A stretch of 64,000 nucleotides of DNA from Alopecurus myosuroides (lineage: Eukaryota; Streptophyta; Magnoliopsida; Poales; Poaceae). The notes beneath the pieces are model-generated. The model did no database searches, was not told the origin of the DNA, and worked only from the letters and a program-made list of their open reading frames with translations. Numbering within the stretch: the stretch's first letter is position 1; every line of letters begins with the position of its first letter. This document shows positions 34,901 to 44,787 of the stretch, one piece after another. The stretch is taken from positions 114,522,019 to 114,586,018 of the forward strand of contig CM054061.1 in NCBI GenBank assembly GCA_028641055.1. Direction: 5' to 3'. The position numbers were made by a program, and so were the translations under genes.

Positions 34901-36260
34901 CGCACGGGTTGCAACCATCTGGGCTGCGGCTCGTTTGTGTCAGGTATAGGGCGTGCAGGGTTTTGAGTTTAGCTTCAGACTCAAAGTCTGGCGAAACTGA
35001 ACATTGGTTCAGTTAACTGAACCCCGACGAGGAACAGGTCGTCGATGACGACTGCTGCCGGCGAGGAGCGCCGCGGTCTGCTGCTGCTGTGCATGCCTAT
35101 GTGCGTCGTGCTGGGGTTCGAGGATGCAAAGGGGAAGGGGAGAGAGAGAGGAGGGAGAGGTGGTGCTCACCACCTCTGAAGACGTTGCAGTGGCTCGACG
35201 TGGAGGAGGTGACGGGGGACAGTGGCGATGACAAGGTCGTCGACGGCGCGGTGGAGATCCTCGGGGTGAGCCGATGAAACGGCGAGGGAGAGGGAGGTGT
35301 GGCAGCCCCGTTCCCGTGCTCGACCCGCTGCGGTGGTGACTAGGACGGCGACGAGGCGAGGTTCAAGAACCCGCCATGGCTGCAGAGGAGGAGGTGCAGG
35401 GAGCAGAGGGAGGAGGAAGAAAAACGGCGGCGCGGTGATGGAGGAGGGAGGAGGAGAAAATAGGGCAGCAGGGAGGAGGTCTTGGGCGAGGTTTTAAGGA
35501 GGAGGAGGCGCTCTGCTGGCCGTCCCATCCTCTGCCTGTTCGACGTGGACATCCTCGATGTCGCGCCGTACAGAGGTAGGGGATGGGGAGAAAGGTGGGC
35601 TGGGCCTGGGGGTAGGTGGCCTGGGCCTTGCTGCCTCCCCAGCCCGTTCTGTTTTTTTTTCTGTTTACACACACATTTTTTGTAGGAAAGAAAGAGAGAG
35701 AAAAAGAAAGAGGTTTTAGGGGTTTTCATTTTATGAATTAATTTTTATTGAATTACAAAACAGTAAGGTCAAGGTTTGTGAACTTTATTTTCAAAATTTT
35801 GAAATTGCCAATTGATTTGAATTTGTTATTTGAATTTCAAATAGGGTTTCACATAGCTTTGATTTTTAAAATAAGCAAGTTTTATTCAATAAGCTCAAAC
35901 ACTATGAAAACTTATTGAGTTTAAATGTTTGCAAGATTGCAATTTTAAACCACAATTGGAACATGCCAAGTATGAAAGATTTGATTTGAATTTGAACTGG
36001 AATTTACCATTAGGGTATTAATAAAAGGGGGTTTATTAACAAGCATTTTAATTGATTCAAATTCAAAACTATTGAAACATTTTGAGTTGTTTAGTTTGCA
36101 ACTTTTAAATTGGAAACTTTGGACATGTTTGAAAGTTTAAATTGGTTTGAACTTTTGAGTTGTTTTGAAAACAAGGTGCAATGCATATGATGCATGTGAT
36201 GCAAAGCAAAAAGAAAAACAACCAACTTTCTAACTTAGGGAAAACACCCCAGGTGTTACA
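31985..36260. mobile_element. Unclassified 4276-bp element nested in an LTR
   Basis: Starts TGTGACGCCCCGAG and ends CCCAGGTGTTACA. Read inward, the right end is TGTAACACCTGGGG, so the ends form imperfect inverted repeats with TG...CA. A 5-bp CCCAC duplication flanks it. No reverse transcriptase, transposase or long internal direct repeats were recognised. It contains a long AT-rich tract (33780-34630, full of 'gaatttgaa' runs), a GC-rich tract (34700-35680), then AT-rich again. The duplication length fits LTR-element integration, but without visible LTR pairs it could be a large derivative or another class. Confidence 0.65.
34700..35690. other. GC-rich core of the nested element
   Basis: Several short overlapping ORFs (for example 34760-34966 +, 35089-35277 +, 35340-35729 -) with low-complexity Arg/Gly/Glu/Pro composition. 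None has a recognised motif, so I do not call genes here. Confidence 0.4.
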
Positions 36261-36265
36261 CCCAC
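36261..36265. repeat. 5-bp target duplication CCCAC, right
   Basis: Copy of 31980-31984, followed by GATCGAGCATAAATACTCCC, which resumes the LTR. Confidence 0.8.
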
Positions 36266-37109
36266 GATCGAGCATAAATACTCCCTCTTGGATTTACTAC
36301 CATCTACTTGGCCAGAGCATCTACTAATAATGGAGAGCATGCAATATCATAAATAACATATGCATAAGATAACGAGATAGATTGAAAATCAGAAGACATA
36401 ACATTCAACATTCATTTGATCCCATCAAACACAACATGTAGCATTACAATAAGGTGATCTCGATCATGTAAGGAAGCTCATGAGATCTAAACATGAGGCA
36501 TAAAGTGGAGAAGATAATCATCTAGCTACTGCTATGGACCCGTAGTCCATGGATGAACTACTCAAGCATCACTCCGAAGGCGGGCATGTTGGTGTAGACC
36601 CCTCCGATGATGAATTCCCTTTCCGGCAGGGTGCCGTGGAGAGCTCCAGAACCCTCCCGATCTCGGGTTGACGATGACGGCAGCCTCGGGTGCTTCTCGA
36701 ACAAAAGTGGTATTTATCTAGGGTTCACGTATCGGGGGGATTAAATAGGAAAAAAGGCGATGTCGGTGGATGTACAAGGGGTCCACACCACCCCATGGCA
36801 CGGCCAGGGGCGCGCCACCCTATGGTGTGCCCCCCTATGGCCCCCCTCCAGGCCTCTTCGGGACTCCGTGGAACCTTCGGGATTTCTAAGACTTCCGGGC
36901 TTTGAATTTTCCAATTATGAGAATATTTCTAGAACAAATTTTCTGAAACTAAAAACAGCATAAAATAGGGAACTGGCTGTGTGGCATCTTATCAATAGGT
37001 TAGTCCCGTAAATAGATAAAAATGACATAAAATGTATATCAAACATGTAGCAAATAACACGAAAAAAACATGGAACATCATAAATTAAGGATACGTTTAT
37101 GACGTATCA
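36266..37109 (-). repeat. LTR of element B, outer part
   Basis: Resumes the LTR after the nested insertion and ends at GACGTATCA (minus-strand start TGATACGTC). The matching part of element C begins near 38605. Confidence 0.7.
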
Positions 37110-37540
37110 CACGCTCATTATCAAGTTGCTTAAAATTCATAATGCTACTTCTTAAGGATATAATCTTAGCAGGAGGATAATATTTTCCAATGAAAGCATA
37201 TTTACATTTAGTCCATGAATCAATACTATTTTTAGGCAAATATAGCAACCATTATATAGCTCTTTCTCGTAAAGATAAAGGAAACAATTTCAGTTTAATA
37301 ATATCCCCATATACATCCTTATATTTTTGCATCTTACAGAGTTCAACAAAATTATTAAGATGGGCAGCAGCAGCATCGGTAGTAACACCAGAAAAATGCT
37401 ATCTCATGACAAGATTTAACAGTGCAGGTTTAATCTCATAAAAATCGGCAGTAGGAGCAGGTGGAGCAATAGGTGTGCTAATAAAATCATTGTTGTTTGT
37501 GTTAGTGAAGTCACACAATTAGTGTTCTCTGGAGTACTCA
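37110..37540 (-). pseudogene. Gypsy gag remnant of element C
   Basis: Homologous at nucleotide level to 30604-31039, including the start region near 37540 and the acidic STDDATAHLNN-type segment. The frame is broken repeatedly, so no product is expected. Confidence 0.7.
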
Positions 37541-37700
37541 TTTTAACAAGATAAAAAATAGGATAAAAATAACAACTAGAATAAGAACTATTTTTTTATA
37601 TTTTTTATATAGAGAACCAAACAAGACAACATAAAATAAACTAAGCAAAAAAAAGTAAAGATATTGGAAGTGAGAGACTCCCCTTGCAGAAATCCTCTTT

Positions 37701-37719
37701 CTCCCCGGCAACGGCGCCA
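37701..37719 (-). other. Primer-binding site of element C
   Basis: Minus strand TGGCGCCGTTGCCGGGGAG, exact form. A second, mutated copy is at 37778-37795. Confidence 0.75.
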
Positions 37720-37726
37720 GAAAACT

Positions 37727-39443
37727 TGTTGATGGCAGAGCTGGCGGGAGACTGCCTGCTTCTTGATGACTTTGAAATCCCCGGCAATGGCGCTAGAAAA
37801 CTTTACGGTGCAAGAGTGGATGGTGATGCTTGATTGTTGGGAGACCCCAAGTGTAGGGTGTGAAGAGTACAGCGGCAAGTCTTCCCTCTGAAAGAAACAA
37901 GGTTGAATCTACCAATGGGAGAAACAAATCACTTCCGAAGGTTGATGCAGATGATGTTGGCATGGCGCACTGCCGGTTCAGCAGCAACGTGGAATCTACA
38001 TAACACAATTAAATTACTGTGCTCCAACGAAGCAATGAGGTTGTCAATCTCACCAGTTTTGATGAAACAAAGGATTAGACATATAGTGTGGAAAATGGTA
38101 GTTGTTTGCAGTAGATCAAAGAGAACGGTGATGTCAGTATGAAGACAATAATTGCCGTAGGAAAACAGCAGTTGCAGTGGTTGTCAATCAATGGAAAGAA
38201 ATGGACCGAGGTCCACATTTCACTAGAGGTGTCTCTCCAAAAATATAGATAACATGCTGGGTAAACAAATTACAGCTGGGCAATTGACATATATAAACGC
38301 TGCACCGTAGTGCATATGCATGACATGTTGATCACTATGTGATTCATGTGGGCATTACAACAAGATACATAGACCGTTATCCAACTACATCTATGACTAA
38401 TAATCCACCCTCGGAGCGTCATCCAATCAAACCTCGGGTATTAAGTTGCAAGCAACAGATAATTGCATTAAGCAAAGTGTGTAATGTAAACAATAATTTT
38501 ATTCTTAGACAAAGCATTGTTGTTTTCTCCCTAATGGCAATAGCACATCCCCCACCCGTTATGTTTCTTTCACAACGTGAGTGAAAGGGAGGAATGAACC
38601 TAGTATCAAGCATAAATACTCCCTCTTGGAGTTACAAGCATCAACTTGGCCAGAGTGTCTACTAGTAACGGAGAGCATGCAAGATCATAAATAACATACA
38701 CATGAAAGAACATGATAGATTGATAATCATTGGACATAGCATTTAATATTCATCAGATCGCAGAAAACATAACATGTAGCTTACAATAAGATGATCTTGG
38801 TCATGTTAGGAAACTCACAAGATCTTAACATAAGGCATAAAGAGGAGAGAACAACCATCTAGCTACTACTATGGACTCGTAGTATAGGTATTAACTACTC
38901 ACGCATCACTCTGGAGGCAGGCATGGTGATGTAGATCCCTCCGGTGATGAATTCCCCTCCCGGCATGTTGTCGGGGAGAGCTCCAGAACCCTCCCGAACT
39001 AGGGTTTACGATGACGGCAGCTACGGATATTTTTGCTGGAAAAGGCTCTCGTATTTGGGGTTAAGCCAAGGAGGAGCTTAAATAGGCGAGAATTCAAAGT
39101 TAGTGGCTGGACAGGAGGGCACACCATCCCTAGGCGCGACCAGAGGGGGGCGCCGCCCTATGGTGTGGGCCCCTGAGCCCCCCTTAGGTCCCCTCCGGAC
39201 TCCATGTACGTGACATATTTCTAAGACTTCTGAGCTTGGTTTCGTCCAATTCCGAGAATATTTCCAGAACAACTTTTCTGAAACTAAAAGCAGCAGAAAA
39301 CATGAACTGGCTCTGTGGCATCTTGTCAACAGGTTAGTCCCAGGAAATCCATAAAAATGACATAACGTGTATAGGAGACATGTAACATATAGTATGAAAA
39401 CAACATGGAACATCAGAAATTATAGATACGTTTGTGGCGTATA
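37727..39443 (-). repeat. LTR of element C
   Basis: Aligns with both parts of the LTR of element B and thereby shows what the uninterrupted LTR looks like across 38590-38620. Confidence 0.65.
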
Positions 39444-40009
39444 ATCCCTCAACCCCTGCAAGCTTATACTACCCCAAAATAAAGGATGAAACAAAAGCAT
39501 ATTGCGGAAGGTGGAAAGGAGGGTTGGAACAATGAGGAACAAAAGGTAATGGAAGGTGATGGTCCAACATCGAGCAAGAATACAATAAAAACATAAGTGG
39601 CGACCTCATTCGCAGAGAGCCACTCGGAACAATGAGTGCCCTGGCACACAATTGTCGTGGGCTAGGCGGCGTAGCGATAACGAAGGAGATCCGTGATTTA
39701 TCGCGGAGATACACCACCATCGTGCTTTTTATCCTTAAGACTCAACTTCCTAAACTTCGCGTGGATGGATCAGCACATTCTTTAGGATTTTATAAATTCT
39801 TTTATGTTTGTAGTTCAGGTCGTCGCGGCGACATTGGAATGTTCTGGAATATTAATGTAACAATTTAGATTTTACCTTACTCCGAGTATCACATTGATGC
39901 CATTGTTACAGCGAGAGACTCGTGGCGTGTCATGGGGGTTTCTGGAGAAGCTCATACGAGTGAGCGCTACAAATTGTGGTACATGCTTAAATATATTTGC
40001 TCGGGGTAA
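39444..40009 (+). pseudogene. LINE (non-LTR retrotransposon) fragment, endonuclease part
   Basis: The frame at 39632-39868 gives NCRGLGGVAITKEIRDLSRR, then VLFILKTQLP and GRRGDIGMFW. This is the N-terminal part of the apurinic-like endonuclease of plant L1-type LINEs, where NCRGLG and a following acidic residue (here K in the usual ET position) mark the active site. A neighbouring frame (39880-39990) continues with DSWRVMGVSGEAHTSER. There is no reverse transcriptase, so this is an internal scrap with a frameshift and a changed catalytic residue. Confidence 0.7.
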
Positions 40010-40228
40010 AAAAATATGTGAATTTTCAGGAATTTGGCGAATATTTTCTTGGAACTTTTCTGAAACATTAAAAACAACAAAAAACTGAAATTGGCTCTGA
40101 ATATCTTGTTAATAGGTTAGTCCATGGAATCATCCGGAAAATGAAGAAATGCATATAGAAAACATGGAAGAACATAAAGAAAACAAGCATGGAGTATAAA
40201 AAATTATAGATACGTTAGGGACGTATCA
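40010..40228 (-). repeat. LTR fragment, same family as elements A-C
   Basis: Contains GGTTAGTCC and ends TACGTTAGGGACGTATCA, the outer end of the LTR family. The rest of the LTR is missing. Confidence 0.6.
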
Positions 40229-40639
40229 CATGTCTAGCCACCAGTTCCACTATTTCATCGTCTCATAATATTAGTGACCGATTCTTGATGAATTTTTTTG
40301 GTTGCTCTGTTACTTGAAGTTCGAACGAAAATAATTTGCTAGACATGGGGGTAGATGCGCACGCCATGCATGTCCGACACGTGCACAGCATATTCGTTTT
40401 CACTTCTGCATATCGACGTGGTTGCTTTTGTACATGCGACAGTCAAGAGACGTTAAGCATCATAGGGGTACAGTACCTATACCCATGTAGAGCTAGTAGG
40501 TGATAGATATAGACCCGCGACATCCCGGCCCGGTAAGCACACGTCCCGGGCCTCATCCTTACGGCAAGCCCAGTTTGCGAACACGTCAGCCCATTTTTCA
40601 ATATACGCATCTTTATAAGGAGACCCATAGAAGAACACG

Positions 40640-41199
40640 ATGAGCTCCTCGACGAACCACCAGCAGGACAGCAAGAGCGGTGAACCCAGCCGATCTTGGC
40701 CGGAATCCCCCACACCGGCGGCGCCACAGCTGCTATGCGCATGTCGGCGACCGGCCGCGATATTCACGGCAAACACTGCCAAGAACCCCTCGAGGGAGTT
40801 CTTCAAATGCGCTCACCCAGCAAGACAGAGCAGCAGATGCAACTGCTTCAGAGAAAATCAGGTGCCCCCACACCCATTTTTTAGTTTGACGATTTTGCTT
40901 CCCCTGATACAAGTCTCTCACCATCTAGACATTCCCTTCCCGCCACTTGTTTACTCTCGCAGGGTTGTTTCATGTGGATATGGAAGGATTCGCTTACCCG
41001 CTACTGTTCGGACTTCTTGGCGCATAAAGAAATACTTGTCGAGCAGGAGCGCATCAAGATCATCGAAGAAGCACAAGACAGAGAGGATCGAATCCAGGAG
41101 GAGCTTGACAACACCCTCTTCGAGCTTGCTGACGCATTGGAGAAGATAGACGAGCTACAGACCCGTAGCGCGCACCAGGATTCACTGATCAAACAGTGA
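40640..41199 (+). CDS. GRF-type zinc-finger protein with coiled coil (152 aa, two exons)
   Basis: GRF zinc fingers bind single-stranded or structured nucleic acid in topoisomerase III and APE2. Small grass proteins of this type are of unknown function. Exon 1 is 40640-40861 and exon 2 is 40963-41199. The donor CAG|GTGCCC and acceptor CTCGCAG|GGT are in phase 0. Residues: CAC at 33-35, FFKC with C57, CNCF at 67-70, then across the splice GCFMWIWKD, the aromatic end typical of GRF fingers. Residues 93-150 form a charged heptad-rich coiled coil (LVEQERIKIIEEAQDRE...). The splice completes the finger, which supports the gene model. It is the first of three forward genes in the island. Confidence 0.7.
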
Positions 41200-41691
41200 G
41201 AAGCTAGCAGGCGATTTTACAGGGCTACAATTATCTGTATCTTAGTAGCAGCATTAGTTAGATTAGTTATTCAGTAAGTCTGGTACCGGGCGCAGCTAAA
41301 TCAATCTGTACCGGCCTGGGCTATGTAATCAGCTTTTTCATCTGTTAACTATAAGTTTATCTCACATTCCAAGCAAGGAGCCAGCTGTTTTCCTTCTGTG
41401 CGAGCTAGCCGTATAAACACCTTTCGGGTGGGGCAGGACCTTTTTTATGTCAGACAAGACAATGCATGCACACCCCAAGGCCTACTCAGCTAGCTACACA
41501 CCCCATGCCCTGGTACCCGTCCCCGTCCTACTCAGCTAGCTATGCATTCGTGCAGGCTACAAAAGCAAACAGCTGGCATTTTTTCTGCAGCCCCGCAAGC
41601 ATAAATAGAATGGAATGGTAACAGGCAAGTCGCACGAAGCAAGGCTGTGAACAGACGAGCCACAATCGCCGCATCAAGAAAGTAGCTAAAC
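41200..41691. other. Intergenic, no feature seen
   Basis: 3' flank of the first zinc-finger gene and 5' flank of the next. I see only repeated 'cagctagct' words near 41485 and 41530. Confidence 0.3.
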
Positions 41692-42162
41692 ATGGGAGTC
41701 ACTCTCAACATCGAGGTTGCAGTGGAGGAGATGGAAATGGCGGACACAAAGTTCAAATGTGCTTGCGGGACTCCAGCTGCAAAGAAGGTATGCGCAGCCG
41801 GGGTGCACGAAGGGAAGGAATTCTTCAGGTGCGCCAACGGCTACGTGGAGAACACCAAGAGCGACAACCTAGAAGATCCCGGATGGCCACGCGTATTTCT
41901 CACTCTCCCCCAACATTTGTTTTTCATCATTGGGTTTTATTTTGTTATCCTTTTCTGTTTTATTCATAACGTAAATTTTTTCTCCACCACGCAACACCTA
42001 GAATGCGATACGTGGGTACTGTCGGAGGTAATCGCTCGCTTCGCCCGCGACGTTTACGATGATAACCGCCTGTCAGACGCCGATTTAAGGTGTGCTCTCC
42101 TCGGCATCACCACCCCACGGATGAAGGGCTACAATGACAAGCAGATCGGGACCTCAAGTTGA
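41692..42162 (+). CDS. GRF-like zinc-finger protein (156 aa as an unspliced frame)
   Basis: The N-terminal part has CAC at 23-25, C34 and EFFRC with C47, closely like the GRF half-finger of the neighbouring gene. The C-terminal part has ECDTWVLSEVIARFARDVYDD. Between them a T-rich stretch encodes a hydrophobic segment (residues about 68-102) that looks like intron sequence. An acceptor CACCTAG|AATGC at 42001 is good, but the only donor that keeps frame is a weak GC site at 41891. The obvious GT at 41893 would shift the frame. Either the intron is retained, giving one transmembrane-like segment, or the gene is slightly damaged. It lies 492 bp after the first GRF gene on the same strand, probably a paralogue. 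Confidence 0.55.
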   Translation: MGVTLNIEVAVEEMEMADTKFKCACGTPAAKKVCAAGVHEGKEFFRCANGYVENTKSDNLEDPGWPRVFLTLPQHLFFIIGFYFVILFCFIHNVNFFSTTQHLECDTWVLSEVIARFARDVYDDNRLSDADLRCALLGITTPRMKGYNDKQIGTSS

Positions 42163-44787
42163 TGCGTGAGGCGTGGGCTTTGCACAGCCCGCCATTTGAA
42201 ATATGCATCTTTTTCTTTCCGTGCAATCTGTTGTTTATTTACCTCCCCCTAGTATGTCCCTTTGTGCGTCAGTTGGAAACAATGCTTTACATTTTTAAGA
42301 AAGAAGAGCCATTTGTTTTGAAGGAAGAAGTGCTAGTCGTATTCAAGCGACAAAATTGTAATCTCATGACAAAAAACACAGTATCCAAGGGATACACTTA
42401 ATCAGCAAACACCTGGCTAACAACATCACTAAGCATTAAATGATTGGGGTCCACACTCAAGCAGCAACCACCGCGACATTGCTTTAAATGATTGGGGTCC
42501 ACCCTCAAACGGTTCTACAAAGCATGGCCGTAGCCTTTTTCGATTTTGATAGCACCCGTAGCCTTTTTCCCCTAGAGTAGCCTATCCTATCGATAGGCTT
42601 TTTCCCCTGCAAGGACAAGACGCTTGTTTGCAGGATGACCCGTCGTCACATGTTATCACAAGGGCGCAGGTTACCAGCTTGTTTGCAGGATGCAGTAGTC
42701 AGATCACGTCCAGGGGCCAGGGGCAGGGGCCAAATCAGAAAAGGGGTACTACAAATTGTACACGGTAGAGAGCCCTTTTTTCTGCTTTTATTTTTCTTAA
42801 CTCACACAGCGCAATACGATTTTTCTAGAGAGGTAGGTGTGGGGGTATTAAAAATGTTGTTGTGAAACCTTCTACTTTTTTTTGCGGAGACTTTTTTTTT
42901 TCTTCCCCCCCCCCCCCCCCCCCCGCAGGCGACGACCAACAATTGAGGCGATGGAAGTAAAGAGGTTAGCCACTTTTTTTCTATCTCGACAAGAGGGGGA
43001 CGATGGCAGATGAAGCAGATAGGCACTAGTATGCATCGGCGTGGGACGGAGACGGGGCCGCTGATGATGGAGCAGCAATCGGGGGACGACCCGCCCCGTC
43101 CACGGCAGGGGGAGGGGGGTCGGGACGGCTGAAGCAGGAGCAGCACATCGACGAGATGTAGATCTATCCTGGCACGAGTCGCGCCCATTCCCACTATCGA
43201 TTCCCAACCTCTCCGCCAAAACAACTACATTTCCGGGGTTTTAGTGCTACCTGATCTTTACTAGCCGATTATAACCGACGATTGAGACGATGGAAGTAAA
43301 GGCGAGTAAGTTTAGCCGCATCTTTTTTATCTCGACGAGAGATAAATAGAGATAACGACAATGAAGGAGAAGGCTACAAATATTTGTAGGCAATTACGAG
43401 GGGAGGATGGCAGATGCAGCAGATAGATAGTAGTATGCATCGGCGAGGGGACGGAGATGCGGCAGCTGAAGATGGAGCAGCAATCGACGGACGACGCGCT
43501 CCGTCCCCGGCAAGGGCTGAAGTAGGAGAGCACATCGACGAGGTCTAGATCTATACTAGCCCCGCTCGCAGGGCACCCCCGACTCGTTTTTTACCGCTTG
43601 GCTAGGCAACCCCGAAGCCCGACGGCAACATCCCCTAGCCTGGAGCAACACCCGGGTGTTAAAAGAGGGGAATGACGAATAACGAGGAGCCTTTTTTTTT
43701 GCGGAGACTTTTTTTTTCTTTCCCCCCGCCGGCGACGACCAACAATTGAGGCGATGGAAGTAAAGAGGTTAGCCACCTCTTTTTTATCTCGACGAGAGGG
43801 GGACGATGGCAGATGAAGCAGATAGGTACTAGTATGCATCGGCGTGGGGCGGAGACGCGGCCGCTGATGATGGAGCAGCAATCGGGGGACGACCCGCCCC
43901 GTCCCCGGCAGGGGGAGGGGGGGTCGGGACGGCTGAAGTAGGAGCAGCACATCGACGAGATGTAGATCCCCGACTCGCCTTTTACAGCTTGGCTAGGCAA
44001 CCCCGAAGCCCGACGGCAACATCCCCTAGCCTGTAGCAACACCCGGGTGTTCAAAGAGGGGAATGACGAATAACGAGGAGCCTGTTTTTTTTTTGCCTTT
44101 TTGCTACCTATTTTATGGGATAACAGGGTGTGTTTTGCATTTTTTTTTGTGGGATTTTTCCTATGTCTTGACTTCATTTTTAGCATCTAGAAAGCATCGT
44201 GTCTACACTCAGTTTTTGGCTAATTACAAAATTACCTGTCTCAGTACACTAACGGCCCGACAACAAGGAGCCCCCCACACAGCATCATGAATGATGACCC
44301 TATGTTTATGAAAAAAATACATGAGTTGGCTAAGAAGTTCTAAGTGTGCTAGTACATACTTTTAGGTGAAGAAGAAACTAAAACAAAAGTGTGTATTGTT
44401 TCTTTCTCCCTCCTTTCTCTTACCAAGCGGCGCGCCCGGTCCTATCGGCGTCAGCATGTCACCTCATGTCATGATGAGCATGCGTGCCACTGTTCCCAAT
44501 AGACGTGCACTGCGCTGCCCGCTGCGCGGCCGCCAGATTGCTCCCTAATTACTCCTCCTACCCGCAGACTAAAGACTAGAGCGTGGTTCCTTTTGTGAGA
44601 GGTGTCTCCATCTATGTGACCGGTGTACTTGTCGGGGGCCCCGTGCCCGTTCTTCAACCCCTGCTCTGCATGGCTCCTCTGAAGAAAAACTACCATCCCA
44701 CTTGTTCTCGCCCCTAGCTTTGCCCATTTGCCAACAGTTCTCTTCCTTGAGCTTCTCTCTCCCTCGACGTAGCTTGGAGTCGACTGC
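42163..44787. repeat. Intergenic region with three diverged direct repeats
   Basis: Blocks at about 42880-43190, 43250-43560 and 43690-43970 share the tracts GGCGATGGAAGTAAAG, GATGGCAGATG.AGCAGATAG, TAGTATGCATCGGCG and GATGGAGCAGCAATCG. A shorter duplicated unit (CCCGACGGCAACATCCCCTA) lies at 43618 and 44010. A run of 20 C is at 42905-42924. The minus-strand ORFs at 42802-43224 and 43591-44186 come from this composition and are not called as genes. Confidence 0.6.

Larger units (their letters stand above)
30052..37109 (-). mobile_element. Gypsy-like element B, 5' part only, split by another element
   Basis: On the minus strand: an LTR (start 37109, TGATACGTCATAAACG), interrupted by 31985-36260, then a primer-binding site at 31204-31222, then gag. 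The element stops abruptly at 30052, where LTR 2 of element A begins. Protease, RT, integrase and the 3' LTR are absent. The LTR start is the same type as in element A, but the 3' half differs, so this is another subfamily. Confidence 0.65.
37110..39443 (-). mobile_element. Gypsy-like element C, gag remnant plus 5' LTR
   Basis: Minus strand: LTR about 37727-39443 (terminal CA eroded to TATAA), a primer-binding site at 37701-37719, and a gag remnant 37110-37540. The remnant matches the gag of element B (for example the tract CTCATTATCAAGTTGCTTAA) but has several stops. It is cut on the left exactly where the LTR of element B ends, so B probably inserted into C or recombined with it. Confidence 0.65.

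Noticed and set aside
40229..40640. Terminal inverted repeat of a putative giant MULE
   Set aside because: I compared this flank by eye with 58560-59640 in reverse and saw no matching end, so no boundary is claimed.
42802..44186. Minus-strand ORFs of 140, 115, 119 and 175 aa
   Set aside because: They follow the direct repeats and C runs. The same peptide recurs because the DNA does.
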